8,886 bases of DNA from Balneolaceae bacterium (GCA_007123985.1 SLGA01000170.1:1-8886), one strand, 5' to 3'; numbered from the stretch's first letter, positions 1 to 7,458 are shown. Made by a program: numbers and translations. The notes: generated by a model from the letters alone, not told the origin.

Positions 1-216
1 AACTTTTGTGGTCCATTTGGCAATTTTCTTGGAAAACAGCAGTGATACAAGGGATATACCCATACCAAAAATCAGGCAGAATACAAGCAGTGCCTGCAGA
101 TTGAGGTTGGTTCCGGATTCATCCAGGAAAGAACCAACTCCCAACAGCGACATCGTAATGCTTGCCACAATAAGTATGGCAAAGTTGGTAGCCAGAAATA
201 ATAAAATACGCTTCAT
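1..216 (-). CDS. htpX: Protease HtpX, N-terminal part (cut by the window edge)
   Basis: This is the first 72 codons of an HtpX-like membrane zinc metalloprotease (family M48), which degrades damaged or misassembled inner-membrane proteins. The ATG at 216-214 opens a protein starting MKRILLFLATNFAILIVASI. It has two hydrophobic segments (about residues 3-24 and 42-63) around a short polar loop, followed by the SLLFSKKIAKW stretch. This pattern and wording match the E. coli HtpX N-terminus (two TM helices, then SLLMSKWMA). The catalytic HExxH motif normally lies near residue 140, so it is outside the window and integrity of the protease cannot be judged. No good Shine-Dalgarno precedes the ATG (only a weak AGAAG). 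The gene lies 87 bases downstream of hemB on the same strand, and co-transcription is possible but unproven. Confidence 0.85.
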   Translation of the reverse strand, partial: MKRILLFLATNFAILIVASITMSLLGVGSFLDESGTNLNLQALLVFCLIFGMGISLVSLLFSKKIAKWTTKV

Positions 217-303
217 GATGTACTTCTATTTTTAGTTAAATGATATTCTTTATGGCGCCTCTTCGTTATGAAATCGCCTGTTCAATGATCGTTATCTCAG
301 TAA

Positions 304-1287
304 TTACAACAATCGTGCCGCATCTTTTGCAAAATATGTAGCAATGAGATCAGCTCCGGCTCTTTTAAACGCAATGAGTGCCTCCATCATTGCATGCTCT
401 TCATTAAGCCAGCCTTTTTCGGCAGCAGCTTTTATCATTGCATATTCTCCGGATACATTGTAAACAGAAACGGGAAGGTTAATCGATTCTTTTACGGCCC
501 GAACCACATCCAGATACGGAAGACCCGGTTTAACCATAATAATATCAGCTCCTTCAGATTCGTCTGAAATCGCCTCTTTTACGGCTTCACTGATATTTGC
601 AGGATCCATCTGATAAGATTTTTTATCCCCAAAACCGGGTGCCGAATCCAGTGCGTCGCGAAACGGCCCGTAGTAGGATGAAGCATATTTTGCACTGTAC
701 GACATAATTCCGGTGTTATGAAATTTCGCATCTTCAAGAAACTGACGGATAACTATAACTCTGCCGTCCATCATGTCTGATGGCGCAACAAAATTAGCAC
801 CGGCTTCCGCATGGGTCACCGCCATTCTGGCAAGCAGCTCCGCACTTTCGTCATTAAGTATCTGCCCCTCTTTCACAATGCCGTCGTGTCCGTAAATGCT
901 GTAGGGATCCAGGGCAACATCAGTCATTACTACCATTTCAGGAAATTCTTTTTTGATCGCGCGCACAGATTGCTGCATCAATCCCTTTGGATTTAGTGCC
1001 TCAGTGCCTTCGTTGTCCTTTTTGGCATCGGGTATTTTGGCAAAAAGCAGAACGGAGGGTATGCCAAGCTTGCTGATCTCTTCAACTTCTTTTAATAACA
1101 AATCAAGCGAGTAGCGAAAATAACCCGGCATAGATGGAATTTCTGATTTCAGTTTCTGGCCTTCAACTACAAAAAGAGGTGCAATAAAATCATTTATGGA
1201 AAGAGAATGCTCAGAAACCATCTTGCGTATGTTTTCACCGGCTCGAAGGCGTCTTCCCCTAAAATATGGATATTCTGAATGGCTCAT
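304..1287 (-). CDS. hemB: Porphobilinogen synthase (delta-aminolevulinic acid dehydratase)
   Basis: Cytosolic enzyme that condenses two 5-aminolevulinate molecules into porphobilinogen, the second committed step of haem and other tetrapyrrole synthesis. At 327 residues it is the usual full length. The two Schiff-base lysines are visible: K200 in SYSAKYASSYYGPFRDA and K253 in IIMVKPGLPYLD. The metal-site segment DVALDPYSIYGHDG (residues 123-136) carries aspartates (D123, D127, D135) where zinc enzymes have cysteines, so this is the cysteine-free type known from Pseudomonas aeruginosa. E238, 15 residues before K253, matches the allosteric magnesium-binding glutamate of the E. coli and Pseudomonas enzymes. 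The N-terminal arm with RGRRLR is present. The start is supported by an AGAGGA ribosome site eight bases upstream. The gene begins 20 bases after the ChaN-like gene on the same strand, so the two are probably one operon. Confidence 0.97.
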   Translation of the reverse strand: MSHSEYPYFRGRRLRAGENIRKMVSEHSLSINDFIAPLFVVEGQKLKSEIPSMPGYFRYSLDLLLKEVEEISKLGIPSVLLFAKIPDAKKDNEGTEALNPKGLMQQSVRAIKKEFPEMVVMTDVALDPYSIYGHDGIVKEGQILNDESAELLARMAVTHAEAGANFVAPSDMMDGRVIVIRQFLEDAKFHNTGIMSYSAKYASSYYGPFRDALDSAPGFGDKKSYQMDPANISEAVKEAISDESEGADIIMVKPGLPYLDVVRAVKESINLPVSVYNVSGEYAMIKAAAEKGWLNEEHAMMEALIAFKRAGADLIATYFAKDAARLL

Positions 1288-1295
1288 TTGTTGAT

Positions 1296-1301
1296 TCCTC
1301 T
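1296..1301 (-). promoter_or_regulatory. Ribosome binding site of hemB
   Basis: On the minus strand the sequence AGAGGA ends eight bases before the hemB ATG (1287-1285). It lies in the 20-base gap after the stop codon of the ChaN-like gene. It is one of only two convincing Shine-Dalgarno sites in the window and fixes the hemB start. Confidence 0.7.
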
Positions 1302-1307
1302 GTTTGA

Positions 1308-2174
1308 TTAGTAAGTGGTGGTCATCCGAGATGGAACCACAAGTGTAATGTCGGCCGATTGTAGTATATCTGTATCCACATCATTCGGGTCATCAACGGT
1401 GATGGTGTTGATGGTGAGAATGTTGTACCCGGAAACCATCTCCTTGATGTACCAAACTATTCCCTCTCTGTCATTTGAATGATAAGACCCGTTGAGGTGG
1501 ATCATCCGGTCATTCAACCCCATGTTCAGTAAAATGAAGTGTGCCATGGTTGCATCTTTTACGGCTTGTGCATAAATCAGATTATCCCCTCCGTGACCGT
1601 GTGCCATTTGCAACATATTTTGATATGCGGGCAGATCCTTGTCCACATAGATGGGAAGCGGGGCTACCCACTGTTTTGCTGCAGCTCCCAGTGCACTCAG
1701 TGCATCGAGCCCATCCCTGTAAACAGATGATGCATATCTTCTCGGAATGTTGGTGGCTACCAGTTTCAGATTGTTCGATCTGGCAAACTCAACAATCGGT
1801 TTGTAATCGGTTTGATAGTTATTCCAGAGCCGGGCTTCACTCTCAAAGCTGTTATGGCTGATGATTCCGCTGAAATATTCATCAATCAGCACCTGTTGAT
1901 CGGCTTCGAACATTTCCATGCCAATCATTAGATTTGCAGATTGGTCAGCCGCTAAATCCCGTACCATTTCATGCTGAAGCCAGTGTGCGATAGCACTGTT
2001 ATGAAGCTCACCAAAAAAGATCAAGTCATGCTGTAGAGACTGTTCAATCAGGTTTGAATAGCCGATCACCTCTCCGTCTTTGGTGTAGAGAAGGTATGCC
2101 GGCTTCTCATTCTCCACTTTCGTAAAAGCCAAAATAGTAAAAGCTGCAATCAGCAGTATTGTTTGGCGCATCAT
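1308..2174 (-). CDS. ChaN-like exported protein (haem-binding uptake fold, Tiki/EreA superfamily)
   Basis: A 288-residue protein of the ChaN family (formerly DUF399). Family members have been described as surface haem-binding lipoproteins and share the fold of the Tiki/erythromycin-esterase superfamily. Residues 4-18 form a hydrophobic signal-like segment without a lipobox cysteine, so export to the periplasm is likely but lipid anchoring is not. Family signatures are visible in order: FFGELHNSAIAHWLQHEM (E56, H58), GMEMFEADQQ (E87), ATNIPRRYA (R145, R146), QAVKDATMAHFI (H212) and HLNGSYHS (H227, H232). The protein starts with two adjacent methionines (ATG at 2174 and at 2171), so the exact start is ambiguous by one codon; no clear ribosome site helps. 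It ends 20 bases before hemB. The haem-synthesis neighbour fits a haem or tetrapyrrole role. A hydrolase activity of the wider superfamily is an alternative. Confidence 0.85.
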   Translation of the reverse strand: MMRQTILLIAAFTILAFTKVENEKPAYLLYTKDGEVIGYSNLIEQSLQHDLIFFGELHNSAIAHWLQHEMVRDLAADQSANLMIGMEMFEADQQVLIDEYFSGIISHNSFESEARLWNNYQTDYKPIVEFARSNNLKLVATNIPRRYASSVYRDGLDALSALGAAAKQWVAPLPIYVDKDLPAYQNMLQMAHGHGGDNLIYAQAVKDATMAHFILLNMGLNDRMIHLNGSYHSNDREGIVWYIKEMVSGYNILTINTITVDDPNDVDTDILQSADITLVVPSRMTTTY

Positions 2175-2197
2175 ATATTTGATTTTTCTGATGTAAG

Positions 2198-2213
2198 ATC
2201 ACATTAAATCACA
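2198..2213 (-). promoter_or_regulatory. Short direct repeat upstream of the ChaN-hemB pair, possible regulator site
   Basis: The 84-base gap between the M28 gene and the ChaN-like gene holds two perfect ATCACA copies (2198-2203 and 2208-2213), ten bases apart, about one helical turn. On the coding strand they read TGTGAT, which resembles the half-site bound by CRP/FNR-type regulators, although those normally bind inverted rather than direct half-sites. The site lies 24 bases upstream of the ChaN-like start. A regulatory role is a guess, and chance is a real alternative for a six-base repeat. Confidence 0.2.
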
Positions 2214-2258
2214 GAAAATAAATCTACCGATTTAACATGAATTCGCTGTTAAGAATGT

Positions 2259-3914
2259 TTACTGAGCGTCTTCCAGCATCTGCTGCCGAATTGCCTCAAA
2301 TTCATCACCGGGGTACCACTCCATCATCTCATTCGCGTTAATTACATCCAGTGATGCCCGAAAAATTAGCCGCGTATCAGCTTCCATGCCTGTCATATCC
2401 CAATAGTCGTTAATCTCATCTGAAAGTGCATGATAATTTGCTGCTCGAACACTATCGGCAATCTGGTTGAAGTTTTCCGGTTTATCAAGATATTGCCGGC
2501 CGGGATTAGGGTATAATGCCGGAATCCCCACGCGGGCATAAGAGAAGTGATCAGACCGATAGAAAAATCCCTGTTGCGGTTCCAGGTCTGGTACTATGGT
2601 TCGTGCTTCACGCTCGGCATGATCCCGCAGAATTTCTGTCAGTGTATTTCTTCCGTATCCCACTATTACAATATCTCTGGTTTCGCCAAAAATCTGCATA
2701 CTGTCCAGATTGATATTGGCAGATACGTTCCCGGGATGAACTGTAGGATTTTCTGACCAATACCGAGAGCCAAGCAATCCCATCTCTTCCGCACCAACAA
2801 ACATGAAGAGGACACTTCTTCTAAGGTCATCTTGCACCTGGTTCAATGCTTTAGCAATCTCTAATACAGCTGCCGTTCCGGATGCATTATCCCATGCACC
2901 GTTGTAAATTGAATCTCCGTCAACCGGTTCGGGTGCAATACCAAGGTGATCGTAGTGTGCCGAAAATATCACATATTCATCGCGCAGATCGGGATCATTT
3001 CCTTCAATTTTTCCGATCACGTTTCTGGATGACATGTCACTGTAATGCGCTGTGAGATTTACATCCATTGTTACACCTTCAAGTACAACGGGGCGAAATT
3101 CGCGATCTGCTGCAGCATCGAGCATTTCGTGCAGGTTGAGGCCGGCGTGGTTAAATAGTGCTTCGCTTACATCTTCGGTAAGCCAGCTGTTAAACAGGGG
3201 CCTTCCGGCCGGGTCATCCGTTCTTGGCAGTGTGAATCGTTCGCGTCCCCAGCTGTTTTCAACTACTGACCAGCCATAACCTGCAGTTGGTGTAGTATGC
3301 ACAATAATTGCTCCGAGAGCTCCCATCTCTTCAGCTTTTTCAAATTTGTAGCTCCATCTGCCATAGTACAGGCGCGAATCACCATCAAAAATATTCGGAT
3401 CATGCGAAGGATCACTATTTTTATAGACCAATACTTTTCCTTCTACATCCACATCTTTGTAATCATCCCAGTCGAACTCAGGCGCCTGTATTCCATAACC
3501 TACATAAATCAGTTCGGCATTTTGCACCTCAACAAGCTCCGCTTCGTTACTTGGCCATGCCATAAACTCACCGCCAAACGATAAATTTTCAACTGCCTGG
3601 CCATTTTTGTTAATAACAATTGCAGAAGCAGAACCTTCTACTCTTTGCCCCAGCAACGCAAATTCCTGAACAAAAGAACCATCATCCATGCCGGGCTCAA
3701 TACCCATATTCTGAAGCTCATTTATAAGGTATTCTACAGATAGATCTTCACCACGGGTTGCCGGTGCACGTCCTTCAAATTCATCTGATGATAGTATTTC
3801 GATGTGATTTAGCAGCGATTGCCCGGTAATGCTTGAAGCTGCACGATCTGTTTGCGAGCCGCAGCCAATAAAAAACAAGACTGCAAATGGAATGAGTAGC
3901 GTATATTTTTTCAT
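2259..3914 (-). CDS. Lipoprotein M28-family zinc metallopeptidase with PA domain
   Basis: A 551-residue exported peptidase of family M28 (aminopeptidase/glutamate carboxypeptidase type), probably trimming peptides on the cell surface or in the periplasm. A lipoprotein signal peptide (residues 1-17) ends in the lipobox FFIGC with C18 as lipidation site. Residues about 32-72 form the usual N-terminal helical region (SSDEFEGRAPATRGEDLS). A protease-associated (PA) insert spans roughly residues 125-280. The catalytic domain follows with all expected two-zinc ligands: H320 and D322 in FSAHYDHLG, D342 in GAWDNASGTAA, the E376-E377 pair in VGAEEMGLLGS, D404 in INLDSM, and H456 in YRSDHFSYA. By family knowledge E376 is the general base and D342 bridges the zincs. 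It therefore looks intact and active. Substrate cannot be read from sequence. It is divergent from the lactonase-like gene and followed 84 bases later by the ChaN-like gene. Confidence 0.93.
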   Translation of the reverse strand: MKKYTLLIPFAVLFFIGCGSQTDRAASSITGQSLLNHIEILSSDEFEGRAPATRGEDLSVEYLINELQNMGIEPGMDDGSFVQEFALLGQRVEGSASAIVINKNGQAVENLSFGGEFMAWPSNEAELVEVQNAELIYVGYGIQAPEFDWDDYKDVDVEGKVLVYKNSDPSHDPNIFDGDSRLYYGRWSYKFEKAEEMGALGAIIVHTTPTAGYGWSVVENSWGRERFTLPRTDDPAGRPLFNSWLTEDVSEALFNHAGLNLHEMLDAAADREFRPVVLEGVTMDVNLTAHYSDMSSRNVIGKIEGNDPDLRDEYVIFSAHYDHLGIAPEPVDGDSIYNGAWDNASGTAAVLEIAKALNQVQDDLRRSVLFMFVGAEEMGLLGSRYWSENPTVHPGNVSANINLDSMQIFGETRDIVIVGYGRNTLTEILRDHAEREARTIVPDLEPQQGFFYRSDHFSYARVGIPALYPNPGRQYLDKPENFNQIADSVRAANYHALSDEINDYWDMTGMEADTRLIFRASLDVINANEMMEWYPGDEFEAIRQQMLEDAQ

Positions 3915-4082
3915 GATTAGACTTTATTCGGTTGTTGTTCAAGACAGGCAAAATACATCTTTCCAACCCTCACTAACAAATATTTGGTATCTGTTTGCTT
4001 AATCACACATCCCCTGTTTGATTCCCAAATATTTCTTTTAAATTGGAGGAAACATCTGCTACCTAATTAATCGCTTTTGCTT
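3915..4082. promoter_or_regulatory. Divergent intergenic region with spaced inverted repeat
   Basis: This 168-base AT-rich region separates the leftward M28 gene from the rightward lactonase-like gene and must hold promoters for both. It contains CAAATATTTGG at 3977-3987, whose first ten bases are a perfect palindrome, and the inverted copy CCAAATATTT at 4025-4034, with 37 bases between the arms. CTGTTTG occurs twice as a direct repeat (3991-3997 and 4014-4020) between the arms. Such symmetry is compatible with an operator serving both directions, or with paired promoter elements, since ATTTG resembles part of the Bacteroidota -7 element (TAnnTTTG). I could not place complete -33/-7 pairs with confidence. 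Confidence 0.4.
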
Positions 4083-5231
4083 ATGAAACTTCTGATTTAT
4101 CTGATTCCCGCACTTTTTATTCTGCCTCTTTTTACTGCATGTACCCACCAAGCCGATATAAAAGAATTTATCTATGCCGGCACGTTTGATGGCAGAGACA
4201 GCCAAGGCATATACGTATTTGAATTTAACCGCGAAACAGGAGAACTCAGCCATATCGACACGATGACTGATCGAATCGGACCTAATTTCCAGGCCATTCA
4301 TCCAAATAATCAATTTCTCTATTCCGTTAGCGATGATCGTTTTAATGACGAAGAGCCGTTTGGAACGGTTTCTGCCTATAGAATTGACAGCTCATCCGGA
4401 ATACTGCAACTTATCAATGAACAATCGGTTATGGGCCGAGGAACTGCACATGTAAGCGTGGATCCGCTGGGCAGCTACCTGTTTGTATCTAATTATTCTG
4501 AGGGCAACCTGAGTCTTTATCAGATTCATGATGACGGCAGTATTTCAGAATCCGTGGACATACAAAATCATGAGGGAAGCAGTGTGAATACGCAGAGACA
4601 GAACGCGGCCCATGTTCATTCAGCTATTCCATCTGCAGATGGCAGATTTTTATACGTAAGTGATCTGGGTATTGATAAGATTATGATCTACCGGATTGAT
4701 CGCGATAATCACGCTCTCGAGCCGGAAGATATTCCCTGGTTTGAAAATGAACCGGGAGCCGGCCCAAGACATTTTACTATTCACCAAAATGGGCGATTTG
4801 CCTACTCTGTTGAAGAACTCACATCTACCGTTGCAGTTTTAATGGTTGATGAAACATCAGGAGCTTTGAATCAAATTCAACGCATAGAGATGCTCCCTGA
4901 CGATTTTGATGGAAACAATACTGCAGCTGATATTCATATTTCACCAGACGGACGCTTCCTCTACGCTACTAACCGTGGCCATGACAGCCTTGCTATCTAC
5001 CAGATTGACCAGGCAAATGGAATGCTCACTCTCATTGGGCATGAGGCTACCCGTGGTGGGCATCCCCGCAATTTCATGATTGATGAACTGGGCGAATTTT
5101 TACTTGTTGCCAATCGTGATGACGATAACATCGCAATCTTTAGGCGAGACACTGAAACAGGACTTCTTGAATTTGTAAACGAACAATCCGCCATTCCGAT
5201 GATTGTTTGTCTTACTCAGTACATTCCGTAA
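4083..5231 (+). CDS. Lipoprotein lactonase-family seven-bladed beta-propeller (YbhE/Pgl-like)
   Basis: A 382-residue member of the lactonase/6-phosphogluconolactonase propeller family. Repeating blade motifs of the form DxxGRFLYVxNxxxxxxxxYxID recur, for example around residues 126-147, 183-206, 232-254, 286-309 and 333-353. Conserved family positions are present: H177/H179, R229 and H230 in GPRH, E244/E245, R298 in TNRGHDS, and R329 in GGHPRN. By analogy with fungal muconate lactonizing enzyme, some of these may form the active site. Unlike cytosolic E. coli Pgl, it carries a lipoprotein signal (hydrophobic residues 3-17, lipobox FTAC, C20), so it probably acts outside the cytoplasm on a sugar lactone or as a binding protein, not in the pentose phosphate pathway. 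I prefer ATG 4083 over the in-frame TTG at 4077; a stop at 4068 limits extension. No well-placed ribosome site exists. It may be the first gene of the rightward operon. Confidence 0.85.
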   Translation: MKLLIYLIPALFILPLFTACTHQADIKEFIYAGTFDGRDSQGIYVFEFNRETGELSHIDTMTDRIGPNFQAIHPNNQFLYSVSDDRFNDEEPFGTVSAYRIDSSSGILQLINEQSVMGRGTAHVSVDPLGSYLFVSNYSEGNLSLYQIHDDGSISESVDIQNHEGSSVNTQRQNAAHVHSAIPSADGRFLYVSDLGIDKIMIYRIDRDNHALEPEDIPWFENEPGAGPRHFTIHQNGRFAYSVEELTSTVAVLMVDETSGALNQIQRIEMLPDDFDGNNTAADIHISPDGRFLYATNRGHDSLAIYQIDQANGMLTLIGHEATRGGHPRNFMIDELGEFLLVANRDDDNIAIFRRDTETGLLEFVNEQSAIPMIVCLTQYIP

Positions 5232-5259
5232 CTCAACGCAATCATCATACAGATTTACC

Positions 5260-6084
5260 ATGAAGCATTTTTATCAGAATAAAGTAATTCTAATTACGGG
5301 TGCAGCAAGCGGAATTGGTAAACGGTTTGCGGAACGTATTACAGAAATATCAGATGTAACACTGATACTTTGGGACAGAAATCCCAATGATCTTAAAACT
5401 ATTAAAGAGCAACTCCAGGGATCGGCTCTTATCCATATTGCCAGCCTCGATATCACAGATACTGAACGTGTTGAATTTGAGGCTGAAAAAATCATCAAAC
5501 AAAAACTTGTACCAGACATTATTATAAACTGTGCCGGCATTGTGGTTGGTAAATATTTCCACGATCACACCATTGCTGATATTAAGAACACAATGATCAT
5601 CAATGCATTTGGCAGCATGCTGGTAACACGTCTATTTCTGAATGAAATGATGAAGAGAAATACCGGTACTATTGTTAATCTTGCCTCTGCCTCCGGTTAT
5701 ATAGGCAACCCAAAAATGAGTGTATATGCATCAAGCAAGTGGGCTGTTCTTGGCTGGACGGAATCTCTTCAGATTGAAATGGATCGGTTAAAAAGTAATA
5801 TCAAAATTATATCTGTTATTCCCAGTTATATAAATACCGGTATGTTTGATGGGGTTAAAGCTCCTCTTTTGGTACCCATTCTTGAAACCGATCACATCGT
5901 TGACAAAATTATTTCTGGCATATATAAAGGTAAACGTACCATAAAAGCACCCTTCATGGTGCAGTTTGTACCTCTTCTAAAAGCACTTTTACCAGTTTCG
6001 ATTTTTAATTGGCTTGCAGGCGGTGTATTGGGTGTCTATTCATCAATGGATCAGTTCGAAGGCAGAAAACCGAAATCATCATGA
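5260..6084 (+). CDS. Short-chain dehydrogenase/reductase, SDR16C-like (retinol/17-beta-HSD type)
   Basis: A 274-residue NAD(P)-dependent classical SDR that probably interconverts a hydrophobic alcohol and its aldehyde or ketone. Visible elements: TGAASGIG cofactor motif (T13-G20), LILWDRN ending beta strand 2 with D39, which favours NAD(H), NCAG (residues 90-93), structural N115, catalytic S143, Y156 and K160 in SASGYIG...YASSK, and PSYINTGMF. The LWD wording and the C-terminal part (about residues 230-270, a hydrophobic stretch then LGVYSSMDQFEGR) resemble the SDR16C group (RDH10, RDHE2, HSD17B11), whose members act on lipid substrates at membranes. The hydrophobic C-terminal segment (residues 231-260) suggests membrane association. 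ATG 5260 is chosen because it starts right before the Rossmann fold; an in-frame start at 5203 would overlap the lactonase gene. It follows that gene by 28 bases and overlaps the ALDH gene by four. Confidence 0.85.
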   Translation: MKHFYQNKVILITGAASGIGKRFAERITEISDVTLILWDRNPNDLKTIKEQLQGSALIHIASLDITDTERVEFEAEKIIKQKLVPDIIINCAGIVVGKYFHDHTIADIKNTMIINAFGSMLVTRLFLNEMMKRNTGTIVNLASASGYIGNPKMSVYASSKWAVLGWTESLQIEMDRLKSNIKIISVIPSYINTGMFDGVKAPLLVPILETDHIVDKIISGIYKGKRTIKAPFMVQFVPLLKALLPVSIFNWLAGGVLGVYSSMDQFEGRKPKSS

Positions 6085-7451
6085 ACGTTCAGAAATTAGT
6101 ACAAGATCAAAAAACTTCTTATTTGAATGGCAGCACCCGCTCATTGAAAGCGCGTAAAGGTGTTTTAATACAACTAAAAAAGTTAATCTCAACTCACGAA
6201 AAAGAACTTTGTGATGCAATCAATGCCGATTTTGGCAAACCGTATATAGAATCGTACATCACTGAAATTTATACAGTTCTTGATGAAATAGATTATCACC
6301 TGAAGAACCTATCGTCCTGGATGAAACCAGTTTCAGTAGGCGGTTCTATTGTTACATTTCCTTCCAAAAATATAATCTATAAACAACCTAAAGGAACGGT
6401 ATTAATAATTGGTGCCTGGAATTATCCGGTTCATCTAAGCCTGATGCCTTTAGTTGGTGCAATTTCAGCTGGAAATACGGCTATTCTAAAACCATCTGAA
6501 CTGGCTCCTAATACCTCTTCAAAACTCAAAGAGCTTTTTGATAACTATTTCAAACCGGAAATTTTAGCTGTTGCCGAAGGTGGAGTTGAAGTGTCATCAG
6601 AACTTTTATCACAGCCGTTTGATCATATATTTTTCACCGGAAGTACGCGAGTAGGAAGAATTGTGATGAAAGCCGCTGCTGAGAATTTAGTTCCGGTTAC
6701 ACTTGAACTTGGGGGTAAAAGTCCGGCTATTGTTCATAAAGATGCCAATCTCGAGGTAGCTGCTAACCGTATCTGGTGGGGTAAAACCATCAATGCCGGG
6801 CAGACTTGTGTTGCCCCTGATTATGTGCTTATTCATGCATCACTTAAAGACGCTTTTATCAGTGCATCTAAAAATGTACTCTCTTCATTTTATCAAAATG
6901 ACTATCTGGTTGATAAAAATTACACCCGTATTGTAAATAATAGCCATTTTGATCGTTTACATAATCTTTTGCAAAAGAGCATTGTAATATTAGGCGGTAT
7001 ATCAAATAAAAACAAACGTTTCATTGAGCCAACTCTGGTAGATGCTTCCTGGAGTGATGACATCATGAAAGATGAAATTTTTGGCCCTTTGCTTCCTTTA
7101 CTTACATATGAGAATGAAAAAGAGATACCACATTTACTGAATAAAAAAACTTCTCCTCTTGCACTTTATATGTTCACAGAAAGCAAGAAATTTCAGGATT
7201 TTATAATTCAAAATGTCCCATTTGGTGGAGGCTGCGTAAACGATACTATCAGCCATTTAGGAAATCACAACCTTCCATTTGGTGGTGTGGGATATAGCGG
7301 TATGGGTTCTTATCACGGAAAATACAGTTTTGATACATTTAGCAGAGAACAGGGAATCTTGAAAAAACCATCCTGGCCTGACCCTGATGTTCGATATCCG
7401 CCATACAATGAAACAAAACTGAACTGGTTTAAGCGACTTTTTACTAAATGA
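6081..7451 (+). CDS. Class-3 aldehyde dehydrogenase (fatty aldehyde dehydrogenase type)
   Basis: A 456-residue NAD(P)-dependent aldehyde dehydrogenase of the ALDH3 group, oxidising aldehydes to carboxylic acids. The short length, lacking the N-terminal extension of ALDH1/2, and the wording are typical of this group. Landmarks: N114 in GAWNYPVHLSLMPL, K137 in ILKPSELAPNTS, FFTGSTRVG (residues 184-192), catalytic-base E209 in LELGGKSP, nucleophile C243 in NAGQTCVAPDY, cofactor-binding E332 in DEIFGPLLPL, and the signatures FGGGCVNDT, LPFGGVGYSGMGSYHGKYSFDTFS and RYPPY. Unlike animal fatty aldehyde dehydrogenase it has no long hydrophobic C-terminal anchor, ending KLNWFKRLFTK. The ATG overlaps the SDR stop codon as ATGA, indicating translational coupling; an in-frame upstream start at 6009 would lie inside the SDR gene. 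Pairing with the SDR suggests consecutive alcohol-to-aldehyde-to-acid oxidation. Substrate chain length is not visible. Confidence 0.93.
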   Translation: MNVQKLVQDQKTSYLNGSTRSLKARKGVLIQLKKLISTHEKELCDAINADFGKPYIESYITEIYTVLDEIDYHLKNLSSWMKPVSVGGSIVTFPSKNIIYKQPKGTVLIIGAWNYPVHLSLMPLVGAISAGNTAILKPSELAPNTSSKLKELFDNYFKPEILAVAEGGVEVSSELLSQPFDHIFFTGSTRVGRIVMKAAAENLVPVTLELGGKSPAIVHKDANLEVAANRIWWGKTINAGQTCVAPDYVLIHASLKDAFISASKNVLSSFYQNDYLVDKNYTRIVNNSHFDRLHNLLQKSIVILGGISNKNKRFIEPTLVDASWSDDIMKDEIFGPLLPLLTYENEKEIPHLLNKKTSPLALYMFTESKKFQDFIIQNVPFGGGCVNDTISHLGNHNLPFGGVGYSGMGSYHGKYSFDTFSREQGILKKPSWPDPDVRYPPYNETKLNWFKRLFTK

Positions 7452-7458
7452 TATTTTT

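Noticed and set aside
8..235. Plus-strand open frame of 75 codons at the left edge
   Set aside because: It is antisense to the recognisable HtpX N-terminus and its translation has no family features.
254..280. Possible hairpin between hemB and htpX
   Set aside because: Only four paired bases (GGCG with CGCC) separated by a long loop and no U-run, too weak to call a terminator.
3297..3584. Plus-strand open frames inside the M28 gene
   Set aside because: They are antisense to a complete peptidase gene with all catalytic residues, and have no ribosome site or recognisable motif.
4045..4050. GGAGGA as ribosome site of the lactonase gene
   Set aside because: It lies 32 bases before the ATG at 4083, and an in-frame TAA at 4068-4070 rules out an earlier start. 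No short leader frame with a standard start follows it.
5203..5259. N-terminal extension of the SDR from an upstream ATG
   Set aside because: It would overlap the lactonase gene and add 19 residues ahead of the Rossmann fold with no similarity to SDR proteins.
6009..6080. N-terminal extension of the ALDH from an upstream ATG
   Set aside because: It lies inside the SDR coding region; the ATGA-coupled start at 6081 gives the usual class-3 ALDH N-terminus.
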